Positions 27,697-36,978 of a stretch of DNA of 64,000 nt are shown here, one piece after another. Source of the stretch: Geoalkalibacter halelectricus. Its GTDB lineage: Bacteria > Desulfobacterota > Desulfuromonadia > Desulfuromonadales > Geoalkalibacteraceae. Both the position numbers and the translations under genes were made by a program. Each line of letters begins with the position of its first letter. The stretch's first letter is position 1. The DNA is taken from NCBI RefSeq assembly GCF_025263685.1, contig NZ_CP092109.1:868001-932000 (forward strand), written 5' to 3'. The notes under the pieces are model-generated. The model was not told the DNA's origin. It searched no databases and was given only the letters and a program-made list of their open reading frames with translations.

Positions 27697-29115
27697 TCAG
27701 CGCTGTAGCGATTTGATCTCGAAAAACTCCTCCAGGCCCCAGCGCCCGAATTCGCGTCCGATTCCAGACTGTTTGAACCCCCCGAAGGGTGCCAGGGGAT
27801 TGAAGCGGCCGCCGTTGATATCGACCTGCCCCGCCTCGATGCGCCGAGCCAGTTGTTCGGCGCGCGCGGCATCGCCCGACCAGACCGCCGCCGCCAGCCC
27901 GTAGTCGGAGTCGTTGGCGATGGCGATGGCCTGTTCCTCGTCCTCATAGGCCAGAATCACGAGCACCGGACCGAAGATTTCCTCGCGGGCAATGGTCATG
28001 TGAGGGTTCACGTCGCCAAATACCGTGGGCTGCACGTAAAATCCGCGTTCCAGTCCCACCGGCGGTTCCTCCCCGCCACACAACAATCTTGCCCCCTCTT
28101 TCTGCCCCTGCCGGATGTAATCGCGCACCCGTTCGCGTTGCGCGGCGGAAACCAGGGGTCCCAGACGCGTATCGGGCGCCAGGGGATCGCCGGGTGAAAA
28201 ACCACCGGCAATTTCCACCGCCAGAGCCGCGGCCTGCTCGTACTGAGATTTGTGCACCAACATGCGTGTCAGGGCACTACAGGTTTGCCCGGAGTTGAGA
28301 AAACAGCTTGCCACCGTCGCCTTGACCGCCTTGCCCAAATCGGCATCGGGAAGAATCAGCGAGGGCGATTTGCCACCCATCTCCAGGGTAATCCGCTTGG
28401 CCGTCGCCGCGGCCAGTTCACTGATGCGCCGTCCGGCGCGGGTGGAGCCGGTGAAGGAGATCATGCGCACCTCGGGGTGGCGCACCAGGGCTTCGCCGGC
28501 TTCGGGCCCATAGCCGCTGACCAGATTGAAGACCCCCGGTGGAAGCCCGCATTCCTGAGCGATTTCCGCCAGGCGAAAGGCTGACAGGGGCGCCTGTTCG
28601 CTCGGTTTGACCACCAGGGTGCAGCCCGCAGCCAAGGCCGGGGCGATCTTCGCCACGACCTGGTGCAGGGGATAGTTCCAGGGCGTAATGCACCCCACAA
28701 CTCCGCGCGGCTCCTTGAGGATCAGGGAATTGCCGACTTCCTCCGTGAACGGGTAGTCCTCGAGCAGTTTGATGTAGCTCTCCAGGATCAAGGGCGGCAG
28801 ACCGGCCTGGATACGCTCGGAGAGTTTAAGCGGCATGCCGACCTCGGCACTGATGGTGCGGGCGATTGCAGCGCCGCTCGCCGTCAAACCCGCATGCAGG
28901 CGCACCAGGTGTTCGCGTCGCTCGGCCGGACTCAGGTTGGCCCAGGCCGGCAGAGCCTGGCGGGCCGCGTTCACCGCCGCATCTACTTCTTCACGCCCCG
29001 CCGAGGGAATAACACCGATCACCTCCTCGGTCGCGGCATGGATGACCTCGATTCCGGCGCGGTGCGAAGCCTCGATCCATTCACCACCGATATACAGTTT
29101 GTCATACACTTGCAT
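27697..29115 (-). CDS. Aldehyde dehydrogenase
   Basis: A 472-aa NAD(P)-dependent aldehyde dehydrogenase. It shows GCITPWNYPLHQVVAK (about 135), SFTGSTRAGRRI (about 220), the catalytic glutamate in LEMGGKSPSLI (about 245), the catalytic cysteine in NSGQTCSALTRM (about 280) and EEIFGPVLVILAYEDEEQAI (about 380). The substrate is unknown. It lies downstream of a short-chain dehydrogenase gene on the same strand. Confidence 0.94.
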   Translation of the reverse strand: MQVYDKLYIGGEWIEASHRAGIEVIHAATEEVIGVIPSAGREEVDAAVNAARQALPAWANLSPAERREHLVRLHAGLTASGAAIARTISAEVGMPLKLSERIQAGLPPLILESYIKLLEDYPFTEEVGNSLILKEPRGVVGCITPWNYPLHQVVAKIAPALAAGCTLVVKPSEQAPLSAFRLAEIAQECGLPPGVFNLVSGYGPEAGEALVRHPEVRMISFTGSTRAGRRISELAAATAKRITLEMGGKSPSLILPDADLGKAVKATVASCFLNSGQTCSALTRMLVHKSQYEQAAALAVEIAGGFSPGDPLAPDTRLGPLVSAAQRERVRDYIRQGQKEGARLLCGGEEPPVGLERGFYVQPTVFGDVNPHMTIAREEIFGPVLVILAYEDEEQAIAIANDSDYGLAAAVWSGDAARAEQLARRIEAGQVDINGGRFNPLAPFGGFKQSGIGREFGRWGLEEFFEIKSLQR

Positions 29116-29141
29116 GTCGCCCTCCTTAAAAAAAAAACGAT

Positions 29142-29840
29142 TTACCAGGGGATGATGCGGCCATCATAGGCGATGAGCTTGCCGTTGTCCTCAGGCCCCG
29201 CCCCATCGAGCACTCGGCGCAACCCCTCGACACTCTGCGTGACGCTCAAGGTAGCCTGCGCCCCGCCCATGTCGGTGCGCACCCAACCGGGATGCAGCAG
29301 CAAGGTGGTGATGCCGCGCGGTTCCAAGTCGATGGAGAGGGATTTCCCCACCATGTGCGCGGCCGCCTTGGAAGAGCGGTAGACATATTTCCCCCCCGAG
29401 GTATTGTCGGCGATGCTGCCGAGTTGGGTGCCCATGATGACCAGAAAGCGCCGCTTGCCGGCAAGCAGATGATCGAGAAAGGCCACCGCCATCTGAAAGG
29501 GCGCCACGACGTTGACACGCATGGCCGCCAACCACTCCTCGGCGTTTATAGGGCCGAAGTCTTGAGGTTTAGGCCCACCGACACCGGCATTGTTGAACAA
29601 GATGTCGATGGCCTCGCCGCACAGGTTCTCGGCCAACCGGCTGATGGAATCCTCGCTGCCGACATCCAGGGCGTGGATGGCGATTTTCTGCCCCTGTTGC
29701 GCGGCCAATTGTCGAAGATCCACGGCCTGCTCGGGGTTACGGCAACAGGCCAGCACCCGCCAGCCGGCCGCGCCGTATTGGCGAGTGAGTTCGAGCCCGA
29801 TGCCCCGGTTGGCTCCGGTGATCAGGATGGTGTTGTCCAT
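29142..29840 (-). CDS. Short-chain dehydrogenase/reductase
   Basis: A 232-aa SDR oxidoreductase. It has the NAD(P)-binding TGANRGIGLELTR (about residues 7-19), NNAGVGGP, the catalytic serine region IMGTQLGSIADN and the YRSSKAAAH motif (YxxxK). Length is normal for a classical SDR. It is followed on the minus strand by the ALDH gene 26 bases away, so the two probably act on related carbonyl compounds. Substrate unknown. Confidence 0.92.
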   Translation of the reverse strand: MDNTILITGANRGIGLELTRQYGAAGWRVLACCRNPEQAVDLRQLAAQQGQKIAIHALDVGSEDSISRLAENLCGEAIDILFNNAGVGGPKPQDFGPINAEEWLAAMRVNVVAPFQMAVAFLDHLLAGKRRFLVIMGTQLGSIADNTSGGKYVYRSSKAAAHMVGKSLSIDLEPRGITTLLLHPGWVRTDMGGAQATLSVTQSVEGLRRVLDGAGPEDNGKLIAYDGRIIPW

Positions 29841-30023
29841 GGTTACCTCCTGTGTCCGTTTCGCATCCTGAACACTTTACCTGAATTTTGCCGATTTGCG
29901 ACCCTTGTTCATTCAAGAATCTCTGGTAAATATAAGGAATAATTCTTTTTTGGCAGCGTTTTTGAGGCGCTTATTCTCAGCCTCCGACGCCAGCGCACGG
30001 CACTAAGAAAAGGTTGGCTTTTT

Positions 30024-30293
30024 ATGAGCGATGAACGGCGGGAAATGGATGAGCGGATCAGGGATCCACGAACAATCGAGCGCATCGCCCAGGATCTGGG
30101 CCTGAAAAGTCAAGGCAAGCACTTTTTCTGCCCAAGTTGCCATGACGCCGAAGCCCCCATGGTGATCAAGGACGGACGTTTTGAGTGTTTTCGCTGCGGG
30201 GTGCGGGGAGATGTGGTCGGGTTGGTCAAGCTGGCGCGCAAGTGCGATTTGGAGGCAGCGCTGGAATGGTTGTCAGGGGAGATCGAACCGTAG
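30024..30293 (+). CDS. Stand-alone CHC2-type zinc finger protein
   Basis: An 89-aa protein whose central part (FFCPSCHDAEAPMVIKDGRF then ECFRCGVRGDVVGLV) is the DnaG-primase zinc-binding motif: CxxCH followed 18 residues on by CxxC. The remainder (about 60-89) is a short helix with VGLVKLARKCDLEAAL, like the segment following the zinc finger in primases. It lacks the Toprim and helicase-binding domains, so it is not a complete primase. Such stand-alone fingers may bind DNA; function unknown. Confidence 0.82.
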   Translation: MSDERREMDERIRDPRTIERIAQDLGLKSQGKHFFCPSCHDAEAPMVIKDGRFECFRCGVRGDVVGLVKLARKCDLEAALEWLSGEIEP

Positions 30294-30416
30294 AAAAAAA
30301 TATGGGGTGCCCCCAGGAGGGATAAGGACACCCCGAAATAAAGGTTGGTTTATCTGAATTATCACCAAAACAATCCCAATTGTCAAGAACCCCCGCGCTG
30401 AATAAATCGATAGTCC

Positions 30417-31685
30417 CTATTCATGACGCAGCGCCTCGATGGGATCGAGGCGCGCGGCGCGGACCGCTGGATAGAGCCCGAAAACTATCCCCACCGAAAA
30501 ACTGATGATGACGGATAAAAGCAAGCTGCCGAGGGTCACCACCGTGGTAAGCCCGGCAAAATAAGTGATCAGCTGTGGAATCAGCAAACCCACTCCGATA
30601 CCGACCAGTCCCCCGGCGCAGGACAGCACCACGGTTTCGATGAGAAACTGCCCGACGATCTGCCGGCGCTTGGCGCCGATGGCGCGGCGGATGCCGATCT
30701 CGCGGGTGCGTTCGGTAACCGAGGCGAGCATGATGTTCATGATGCCGATACCGCCCACCAGCAGACTGATGCCGGCGATGGAACCGAGCACGATATTGAA
30801 GGTGCGCTTGGTCGCCTCGGCCTGGCGCAGCAGAGCCAGGGGCACATCGATGCGATAGTCCTTTTTGGCGTGAAACCGCTCGAGCATCTCCTCGATGGCA
30901 TGCGCTGTCTTCTCGACATTATCGATGGAATCGATCTGCACGATCACCTGATGCAGCTCCACCCGCTCCCGCATGAAACTGCCGGCGCTGCGCCTGACCG
31001 TCATGTCTCCGTAGCGTTCTCGTGCAGTGCTCAGGGGCAGATAAATGTCGTTCTGGCGGTCGGGGGCCTGCACGCCGGAGGTTTGCTCGCCGAGGGACTG
31101 CACGATGCCGACCACCTCGAAGACTTCGCCGCCGATTTGCAGGAACGAGCCGAGGGGGTGCTCAAGGGGCAGCAGGTTGCGCGCCACCGTTTCGGTCACG
31201 ACAATCGCGGCGGCGCGATTTTCCTCATCCTGATAACTCAGGTAGCGACCGCCGATCAGAGGCCGCTGGACAAGGTCGAACCATTCGGGAGTCACACCCA
31301 TGAGGCGCGTTTCCATGGCGCGCGAGCCCAGGCGCGCTTCCTGGCGAACGGTCTTGACGGGCACGGTGGTGCGCACGGTATCAAAGGTTTCGCGAATGCG
31401 TTTTTCGTCATCGTAGGTCAACCCGTACATGCTCATGAGGATGCGCACCTGGGGGCTGGTCTCCTCCTCCACGGGCTTGACCGAGGTGATCAGAATATTC
31501 TCGCTGCCCAGGCGCCGGATCTGCTCCAGAGCCTCCTGGCTGGCGCCCTCGCCCACCGAGAGCATGGCGATGACGCTGCCCACCCCGAACACCATGCCGA
31601 GCATGGTGAGCAGGCTGCGCAGGCCGTTGAGAATCAGGTTCTTGATGCCGAGGCGAATATTGCGGATGATTTTGAGTTCACGCAT
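30417..31685 (-). CDS. MacB-type ABC transporter permease
   Basis: A 422-aa inner-membrane protein of the FtsX/MacB family. It has one N-terminal helix, a large periplasmic region (about 45-275) and three C-terminal helices (FNIVLGSIAGISLLVGGIGI, VLSCAGGLVGIGVGLLIPQL, LGSLLLSVIISFSVGIVFGL). It ends with the typical YPAVRAARLDPIEALRHE. Overlapping ABC ATPase, adaptor and TolC genes lie upstream in the same operon, so it is part of a MacAB-TolC type exporter, perhaps for a peptide, lipid or macrolide-like compound. Confidence 0.93.
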   Translation of the reverse strand: MRELKIIRNIRLGIKNLILNGLRSLLTMLGMVFGVGSVIAMLSVGEGASQEALEQIRRLGSENILITSVKPVEEETSPQVRILMSMYGLTYDDEKRIRETFDTVRTTVPVKTVRQEARLGSRAMETRLMGVTPEWFDLVQRPLIGGRYLSYQDEENRAAAIVVTETVARNLLPLEHPLGSFLQIGGEVFEVVGIVQSLGEQTSGVQAPDRQNDIYLPLSTARERYGDMTVRRSAGSFMRERVELHQVIVQIDSIDNVEKTAHAIEEMLERFHAKKDYRIDVPLALLRQAEATKRTFNIVLGSIAGISLLVGGIGIMNIMLASVTERTREIGIRRAIGAKRRQIVGQFLIETVVLSCAGGLVGIGVGLLIPQLITYFAGLTTVVTLGSLLLSVIISFSVGIVFGLYPAVRAARLDPIEALRHE

Positions 31686-31688
31686 AGG

Positions 31689-32390
31689 TTACTGGGATTT
31701 CGACTCGATGCGGTCGATGAGGCCGTCTCGGATATGCAGGCGATGGTCGGCATAGGCGGCGATTTCCGGCTCATGGGTGACCATGATCACGGTTTTGCCC
31801 TGGGCGTTGAGGGATTGCAGCATCTCCATGATCTGGGTGCCCGTGGCGGTGTCGAGATTGCCCGTCGGCTCGTCGGCGAGGATGATCTGCGGGTCGTTGG
31901 CCAGGGCACGCGCGATGGCGACGCGTTGCTGCTGGCCGCCGGAGAGTTCATTGGGGCGATGTTCGAGCCGCTCTTGCAGCCCTACCAGGGCCGCGAGTTC
32001 CTCGGCCCGCCGGCGGCTGCGCTCGGCATCCCAGCCCAGGTAAAAAAGCGGCAATTCGATGTTCTCGCGCACGCTGAGCTGCGCGATGAGATTGAAGCTT
32101 TGGAAAATGAATCCCAGGTGACGCAGGCGAATCTCGCTCAGGGCGTCATCATCAACACCGGCGGTCGGCTGGCCCTGGATAAAGCAGGCACCCCGCGTCG
32201 GCCGATCCAGGCAACCGAGCAGGTTGAGCAAGGTGCTCTTGCCCGAGCCGCTCGGACCCATCACCGCCCAGAAACTGCCCTGGGGAAAATCGACGGACAC
32301 TCCGGCCAGGGCATGCACGTCCTCGCTGCCGACCCGGTAGGTCTTCCAGACCTCCTCAAGGCGGATCACATGCGCGAGGGAGGAACTCAT
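31689..32390 (-). CDS. MacB/LolD-type ABC transporter ATPase
   Basis: A 233-aa ATPase with Walker A GPSGSGKSTLLNLLG, Q-loop FQSFNLI, signature LSGGQQQRVAIARALAN and Walker B IILADEPTGNLD. It energises the adjacent permease. The start overlaps the adaptor gene by four bases and its stop is three bases from the permease start, so the genes are tightly coupled. Length matches the LolD/MacB nucleotide-binding unit when the permease is a separate polypeptide. Confidence 0.95.
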   Translation of the reverse strand: MSSSLAHVIRLEEVWKTYRVGSEDVHALAGVSVDFPQGSFWAVMGPSGSGKSTLLNLLGCLDRPTRGACFIQGQPTAGVDDDALSEIRLRHLGFIFQSFNLIAQLSVRENIELPLFYLGWDAERSRRRAEELAALVGLQERLEHRPNELSGGQQQRVAIARALANDPQIILADEPTGNLDTATGTQIMEMLQSLNAQGKTVIMVTHEPEIAAYADHRLHIRDGLIDRIESKSQ

Positions 32391-33943
32391 CCCCGCCCTC
32401 CCCCAGGCGGCTGCCCGGCCTGAGAACCGGTTTGGCCCGCGCCGCGCGGCCGCGAGCTTTCCAGCGGCGGCGTCAACAGCACCGACTCGCCGACCGCCAG
32501 CCCGTCGAGAATATGCACCATGCGGTTGTTGTCCAGACCCACATCCACAGTGCGCGGAGCAAATTGGCCGCCCTTGCGCACATAGACCGTGGGCACCCCG
32601 TCGATTCGCGTCACTGCCTGCACCGGCACATAGAGCGCCTCATCATAATCGGCCACCAGAATTTCCGCCCGGCAACTCATGCCGGTGCGCAGCCCCTCGG
32701 CGTTGCCCAAAATCTCTATATCGGTGTTGTACACCTTGAGATCGGGATTTAGCCACACGCTCACGGCATCGGGCAAGGGCGCGATGTTGGCGACCCGCCC
32801 CTCGAAGACACGCCCCGGCAAGGCATTGACGGTGATGCGCACCGGCATGCCCACCGCCACCTTGTCGAGATTGGATTCATGTACCTTGATCTCCGCCTTG
32901 ACCGATCCGGGGGCCGGCAGATAAATCAACTCCTGGCGCTCACGCACCTCCTGCCCTTCGGCCAGGGGCTCCACATTGCCGCGAAACGTCGCCTGGGTCG
33001 AGGTGGCATAGACCACCAGCCCAGCGTTGGGCGCATGAATGCGGGTCTTGGCGATTTGCTCCTCGATTTTCTTCAGGCGCATCTGTTCGCGCTGATATTC
33101 CGAATCGCGGGCGCGCAGTTCGGCCTCGGCCTGAATGACGTCGGCCGCCGCCTTGCGTCGCACCCGCTCCAGGGCCATGGCGGTCTGATGCTCCTGGCTG
33201 CGCAGTTCGTCGAGCTTGCGCCGATAGGTGAAATTTTGCAGCAGCTCCAACTCGGCCAACGCCAAATCGAGATCGAGCTGGGCGCGCTGCGCGGCCAATT
33301 CGTCGGCCTGCAGCTCGGTCTGGGAGATGTATTTTTCCTCGAACAGCACCCTGGACCATTCAAGTTTTTCCTCGGCGCGCCGCAATTCCTCGCGGCTGAT
33401 GGTGATGCGCGCCTCGGCGGCCATCAGATCCTTGGGGAAATCCCCCTCGACGTATTTTTTCAGATCCTCGGCGGCAAACTGGGCATCAAGTTCGGCACGC
33501 TCGGTCTCGCTTTGGGCCTGGTTGCGCACCACTTCAAGGTTCTCGCGGGCACGAATGAAGGCGGCCTCGGAATTCATCATGCGAATCTGCTGGTCGATCA
33601 TGTCGTCCTGCAGGCGGCTGGCGTCGAGTTCGATGAGCAGATCGCCTTTTTCGACGCGGGTCCCCTCGCGCACCAGGTACAAAATGGTGGTGCGTCCCTC
33701 GACCTCGTTTTTGATCACCACCTGGTTCATGGATTGAATGGTGCCCGACTGCGCCACGCTGATGGCTAGGGGGCCTTGTTCAACCTTAAACGTTGCCTTC
33801 CCTTGAGGGTTGTTGCGCTCCGAGCCACCGCCCGTGGATAACAGGCCCCAGAGGAGTGCTCCCGCAGCCACCAGGGCAAGAATAAGAACCAGTACTGTTT
33901 TATAGCCGCCGCGCGGTGCGCGGGTCGGTTTAGCTTCCTTCAT
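32387..33943 (-). CDS. Periplasmic adaptor (HlyD/MacA) of the ABC exporter
   Basis: A 518-aa membrane-fusion protein that links the ABC permease to the TolC-type channel. The N-terminus has a membrane anchor (KTVLVLILALVAAGALLWGLL, about 15-35). A long alpha-hairpin follows (about 120-310, many A/E/R/Q/L heptads), then barrel and membrane-proximal domains (VKAEIKVHESNLDKVAVGMP, PVQAVTRIDGVPTVYVRKGG). The start at 33943 has GGAG nearby and overlaps the channel gene by 14 bases. The C-terminus is Gly/Pro-rich. An in-frame extension at the 5' end is rejected as it lies in the upstream gene. Confidence 0.92.
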   Translation of the reverse strand: MKEAKPTRAPRGGYKTVLVLILALVAAGALLWGLLSTGGGSERNNPQGKATFKVEQGPLAISVAQSGTIQSMNQVVIKNEVEGRTTILYLVREGTRVEKGDLLIELDASRLQDDMIDQQIRMMNSEAAFIRARENLEVVRNQAQSETERAELDAQFAAEDLKKYVEGDFPKDLMAAEARITISREELRRAEEKLEWSRVLFEEKYISQTELQADELAAQRAQLDLDLALAELELLQNFTYRRKLDELRSQEHQTAMALERVRRKAAADVIQAEAELRARDSEYQREQMRLKKIEEQIAKTRIHAPNAGLVVYATSTQATFRGNVEPLAEGQEVRERQELIYLPAPGSVKAEIKVHESNLDKVAVGMPVRITVNALPGRVFEGRVANIAPLPDAVSVWLNPDLKVYNTDIEILGNAEGLRTGMSCRAEILVADYDEALYVPVQAVTRIDGVPTVYVRKGGQFAPRTVDVGLDNNRMVHILDGLAVGESVLLTPPLESSRPRGAGQTGSQAGQPPGGGRG

Positions 33944-35825
33944 GACGCATCTCCATGGTGTCGAATTCGGTCCACAGACCTTTTTCGTCGACGCTGAGCA
34001 CGCCCATGTCGCGCTGCAGTTCAAGTTCGGCCACCCGGTAGTTGACCAGGGCGGTGGTCAGGGCGTTCTGGGCGCTGACCAGGGCTTCCTGAGCTTCAAG
34101 CAAATCGCGGATCTCGGCGCGGCCGGCCTGCAAAAAGAGGCTGGTGCTCTCGACGCGTCGCTGCGCCACCCGCACCGCCTGAGCCTGAATGTGCAAACCT
34201 TCGCGAAATTCCACCAAATCCCGCAACCGGTTGCGCACATCGCCCTTGACTCGATCCTCTTGTTCTTGCAAGGCCCGCACCCGCTGCTCGAAAGTCAGAT
34301 AGGAATTGCGAAAGGCTACCCGCTCGGCGGTGCGTTCGATGGGCAGATCGAGGCTGAGCAGGGCCGAATAAAAACCGCTCTCGGGGCGCAGTCGCGCATC
34401 AGGTAATGCGGCCGCACCCAGCGAGCGGCGTTCGCCGCTTGAGGCCCGACCCAAAAGCGTCAGCTCACCTTTGAGAGCGTCCGCAGCCACCACCACCGCA
34501 CGCTGGGCATCGAAAGTGCGCTCCTGGGCGATGCGCAGATCGAGGCGGTGATCGAAGGCCAGTTCCAGGGCCACGTCCTCGGGCAATTCGTAAGGGCCGG
34601 CATGGCGCATGTCCGGCTCGGCGAGAATGATGGGGGCATCGGCCGGGGGTACCTTTCCGGCAACGGCCTTGGCAACCTCGCCTTCGGCCTCAAGGCGTTG
34701 GCGCGCAAGCTCGGCCAGGCGCTGCAGTTCGTTGCGGTCGGGTTCGATGCGCGCGTCGGGCGGCAGGCCGAGGCTGATACGGAAATTATCCAGAGTGCGA
34801 GCGTAAGCCTGCCGCGCGCTGATCCAGCGATCACGGGCGCGCAACTCATCCTGCAATGCCTGGTCGACCTGAATTTCCGGCAGACGTCCGGCATCGGCCA
34901 GGCGCCGGGCACGCCGCGTGGAAGAGACGAGCCGCCGATAGTTGTCCTCGGCGTTTTCCACCTGATCGAGCTGGCTCAGCACCCCCAGATAGCCGCTGGC
35001 CACCGTAACGACGAAGGTGTGCTTGAAGCGTTCGAACTCCCAGATGGCATACACCACGTCGCGTTCGGCCTGCAGCAGGGGCTCCCCGACGATATGGCGG
35101 CCCGATCCCCGCCACAGGGGCACGGCGATGGAAGCATCGGCCTGCAAGCCCAGGGATGAGGCACGGCCGGCGTTGAGCATCCGCACCAGATCAAAGGCAA
35201 TCTGGGAGGTGAGCTGGGTTCCAGTTTGCCAGGCGCGGTTGAGCCCGGCCGCGCCGCTGGTTTCCACCCCCGAGCGAGTTGTGTCGCCGCTGCGGTCGGT
35301 GGTGATCTGGGTCTCGCCGCGGGCGAAAAGGATGTTGCGGAAGGTGTTACGCTCCAGATCCAGGGCCAGGGCGGCACGAAACACCCGTTCCTTGGCCTCC
35401 TGATATTCGCGGCTGTTGGCGGCTGCCACCTGGAGGGCCTCCATCAAGGTGACATACAAGACCGCCTCGTCGCGCGGCACGTCGATAAAGGCATCGATTC
35501 CGGATTTTTCCCGGGCGTCGAAATAGCCGTCCAGCGGCGCCTTCGCCAGGGGCTCGAGCAGATGACTGCCCGCCGATGCCGGATGGGACAGGGGCAGGTC
35601 CTGCTCGTCGAGCAGGCGCGCGCGCAAGGTTTGCTCGACGGGAGTGACGCTGAAAGGTTCGGTGCGCCCCAAGGCCTGCTGTTGTTTGTCGGCAATGATC
35701 TCCATGACGGCGCGATCCGCACCCGCCAGATGTCCGCGAGGACCGGCGCAACCGGTTGCGAAAGTCACCAGGAGTAAGGCGGCGGAAAAAAATCGGATGG
35801 TTTTCTGTGGATAGGACACGGGCAT
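33930..35825 (-). CDS. TolC family outer membrane lipoprotein
   Basis: A 631-aa outer membrane channel, long for the family. It begins with a lipoprotein signal (FFSAALLLVTFATGC) and shows the repeated TolC helices (MEALQVAAANSREYQEAKER, YLGVLSQLDQVENAEDNYRR, LSLDLPIERTAERVAFRNSY, LFLQAGRAEIRDLLEAQEAL). It is the first gene of the four-gene exporter operon (channel, adaptor, ATPase, permease). The start at 35825 is used; a longer frame exists upstream but would run through the dispersed repeat at 35855-35969 and is not accepted. The ribosome binding site is weak. Confidence 0.88.
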   Translation of the reverse strand: MPVSYPQKTIRFFSAALLLVTFATGCAGPRGHLAGADRAVMEIIADKQQQALGRTEPFSVTPVEQTLRARLLDEQDLPLSHPASAGSHLLEPLAKAPLDGYFDAREKSGIDAFIDVPRDEAVLYVTLMEALQVAAANSREYQEAKERVFRAALALDLERNTFRNILFARGETQITTDRSGDTTRSGVETSGAAGLNRAWQTGTQLTSQIAFDLVRMLNAGRASSLGLQADASIAVPLWRGSGRHIVGEPLLQAERDVVYAIWEFERFKHTFVVTVASGYLGVLSQLDQVENAEDNYRRLVSSTRRARRLADAGRLPEIQVDQALQDELRARDRWISARQAYARTLDNFRISLGLPPDARIEPDRNELQRLAELARQRLEAEGEVAKAVAGKVPPADAPIILAEPDMRHAGPYELPEDVALELAFDHRLDLRIAQERTFDAQRAVVVAADALKGELTLLGRASSGERRSLGAAALPDARLRPESGFYSALLSLDLPIERTAERVAFRNSYLTFEQRVRALQEQEDRVKGDVRNRLRDLVEFREGLHIQAQAVRVAQRRVESTSLFLQAGRAEIRDLLEAQEALVSAQNALTTALVNYRVAELELQRDMGVLSVDEKGLWTEFDTMEMRHEGS

Positions 35826-35854
35826 GGCTTGAACTTTGATGAATTTGTAATGTT

Positions 35855-35969
35855 CAGCATGGGGTCGCAGCCCCCAGGACAAGGGGCGCTTTTCGCCATC
35901 CCTGGCCGCTTGACTGGCGCCATCCCTGGCGCCAGACACCCTCGCCATGGGGCCTGCGACCCCATGCTG
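35855..35969. repeat. Palindromic dispersed repeat, copy A (MITE/REP-like)
   Basis: 115-bp element with perfect 16-bp terminal inverted repeats (CAGCATGGGGTCGCAG / CTGCGACCCCATGCTG) and an internal palindrome TGGCGCC-ATCCCT-GGCGCCA. An inverted, roughly 90% identical copy is at 37621-37733 and a shorter remnant at 60941-60965. It lies upstream of the ABC exporter operon. No gene is within it. The rest of the 403-base gap 35826-36228 is AT-rich and shows nothing else. Confidence 0.85.
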
Positions 35970-36228
35970 GATAAATGGTTGCGATTTTTTCATAAAAAAA
36001 ATACCTGTTTGCGGCGGCGCGAACAGCAGCGGAAATCACAGCCGACCACCCAACAGGTGCGATATGAACTACTTTTCATATCATAAACGGTGAGGGCTCA
36101 CGCTGACAACTGTATACGGCAATAGCTTTGCGCAACGCCAATATTCAGGCGGAAATCTTCACCACGGCTGGTCAGATTTTTTGTTAAACTCAGCGCCAAA
36201 CGAAACTCTTTTCGGGAGAATCAGTGCC

Positions 36229-36717
36229 ATGAAATCCATCTTACGCTTTGTTCTGCCCTGCCTGCTCGTTTTCCTGGTGAGTGGATGCGCCGGATTGCGC
36301 CCCGAACCGCCACAAGTCAGCCTGGTCGCCCTGCAGGTGCAAGAGCTGACCCTGAGCCACATCAACATGCGCGCCGATCTGCGTCTGTTCAACCCCAACC
36401 GCTTCGCCCTCAACATCCAGGAGGTCGACTACGCCCTGTCCCTCAACGGTATTCGCGTCTCTTCGGGCAAAAGCCTGGCTCCCTCACGCGTTGCCGCCGG
36501 GGATAGCGCGGATATCTCCCTGCGCATTTCCGGTTCCTACCTGAGCCTGTTGCAGCTCATCGGCAGCCTGCAACGCCAGGAGGATCTGCATTACCTGCTG
36601 GACGGCGTGGTCAGAGTGGGAGGCACCGGATTGCGCGGTTATACCTTTCCCCTGCGTGAGGAAGGCATGATTTCCGCCGAAATCCTGCGCGGCGCCCTGG
36701 GTGATCCGGCGCGCTGA
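36229..36717 (+). CDS. LEA14-like lipoprotein
   Basis: A 162-aa periplasmic lipoprotein. The signal peptide is MKSILRFVLPCLLVFLVSGC (lipobox VSGC). The rest has the single beta-sandwich of the LEA type-2/WHy domain: LVALQVQELTLSHINMRADL, then LFNPNRFALNIQEVDYALSL (the NPN motif of the family), then ADISLRISGSYL. A good ribosome site (GGGAG) precedes 36229; an in-frame ATG 48 bases upstream lacks it. Such bacterial WHy proteins are thought to be stress-related; the role here is unknown. Confidence 0.85.
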   Translation: MKSILRFVLPCLLVFLVSGCAGLRPEPPQVSLVALQVQELTLSHINMRADLRLFNPNRFALNIQEVDYALSLNGIRVSSGKSLAPSRVAAGDSADISLRISGSYLSLLQLIGSLQRQEDLHYLLDGVVRVGGTGLRGYTFPLREEGMISAEILRGALGDPAR

Positions 36718-36724
36718 CCCCAAC

Positions 36725-36905
36725 CTAACCCGAATTATCCATGAAGACTTCTGCTGCAACCGCCCATTGCGCGCCATCTCAAGCCGTGCTCGCTCCTTGC
36801 GCTTCGACGTACTGCAAGTACGTCTGTAGGGCAACTCCCTGCGCTTGGCTTGATCTGACGCGCACTGGTCGGTTTCGCGACAAAGCCTCATGAATAATCC
36901 GGGCT
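36725..36905. repeat. Palindromic repeat with terminal inverted repeats (distinct from copies A-C)
   Basis: About 180 bp between CCCGAATTATCCATGA (36729-36744) and TCATGAATAATCCGGGC (to 36904), imperfect inverted repeats. The centre holds GACGTACT-GCA-AGTACGTC, a perfect 8-bp stem. No coding potential. It looks like a small non-autonomous mobile element; only one copy is in this window. Confidence 0.75.
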
Positions 36906-36927
36906 AAATTCTCATTCTTCACATAAG

Positions 36928-36964
36928 AAAAGGGCCGCTTCCCCTCTTGGAAAGCGGCCCTTTT
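36928..36964. terminator. Bidirectional terminator
   Basis: 13-bp stem AAAAGGGCCGCTT / AAGCGGCCCTTTT, 11-nt loop. It terminates the minus-strand His-rich gene and could serve the plus-strand lipoprotein gene. Confidence 0.88.
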
Positions 36965-36978
36965 GTGTGCTGAGTTGC

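Noticed and set aside
35826-35993. N-terminal extension of the TolC lipoprotein to 35993
   Set aside because: It would translate through the palindromic repeat and place the lipoprotein signal in the interior.
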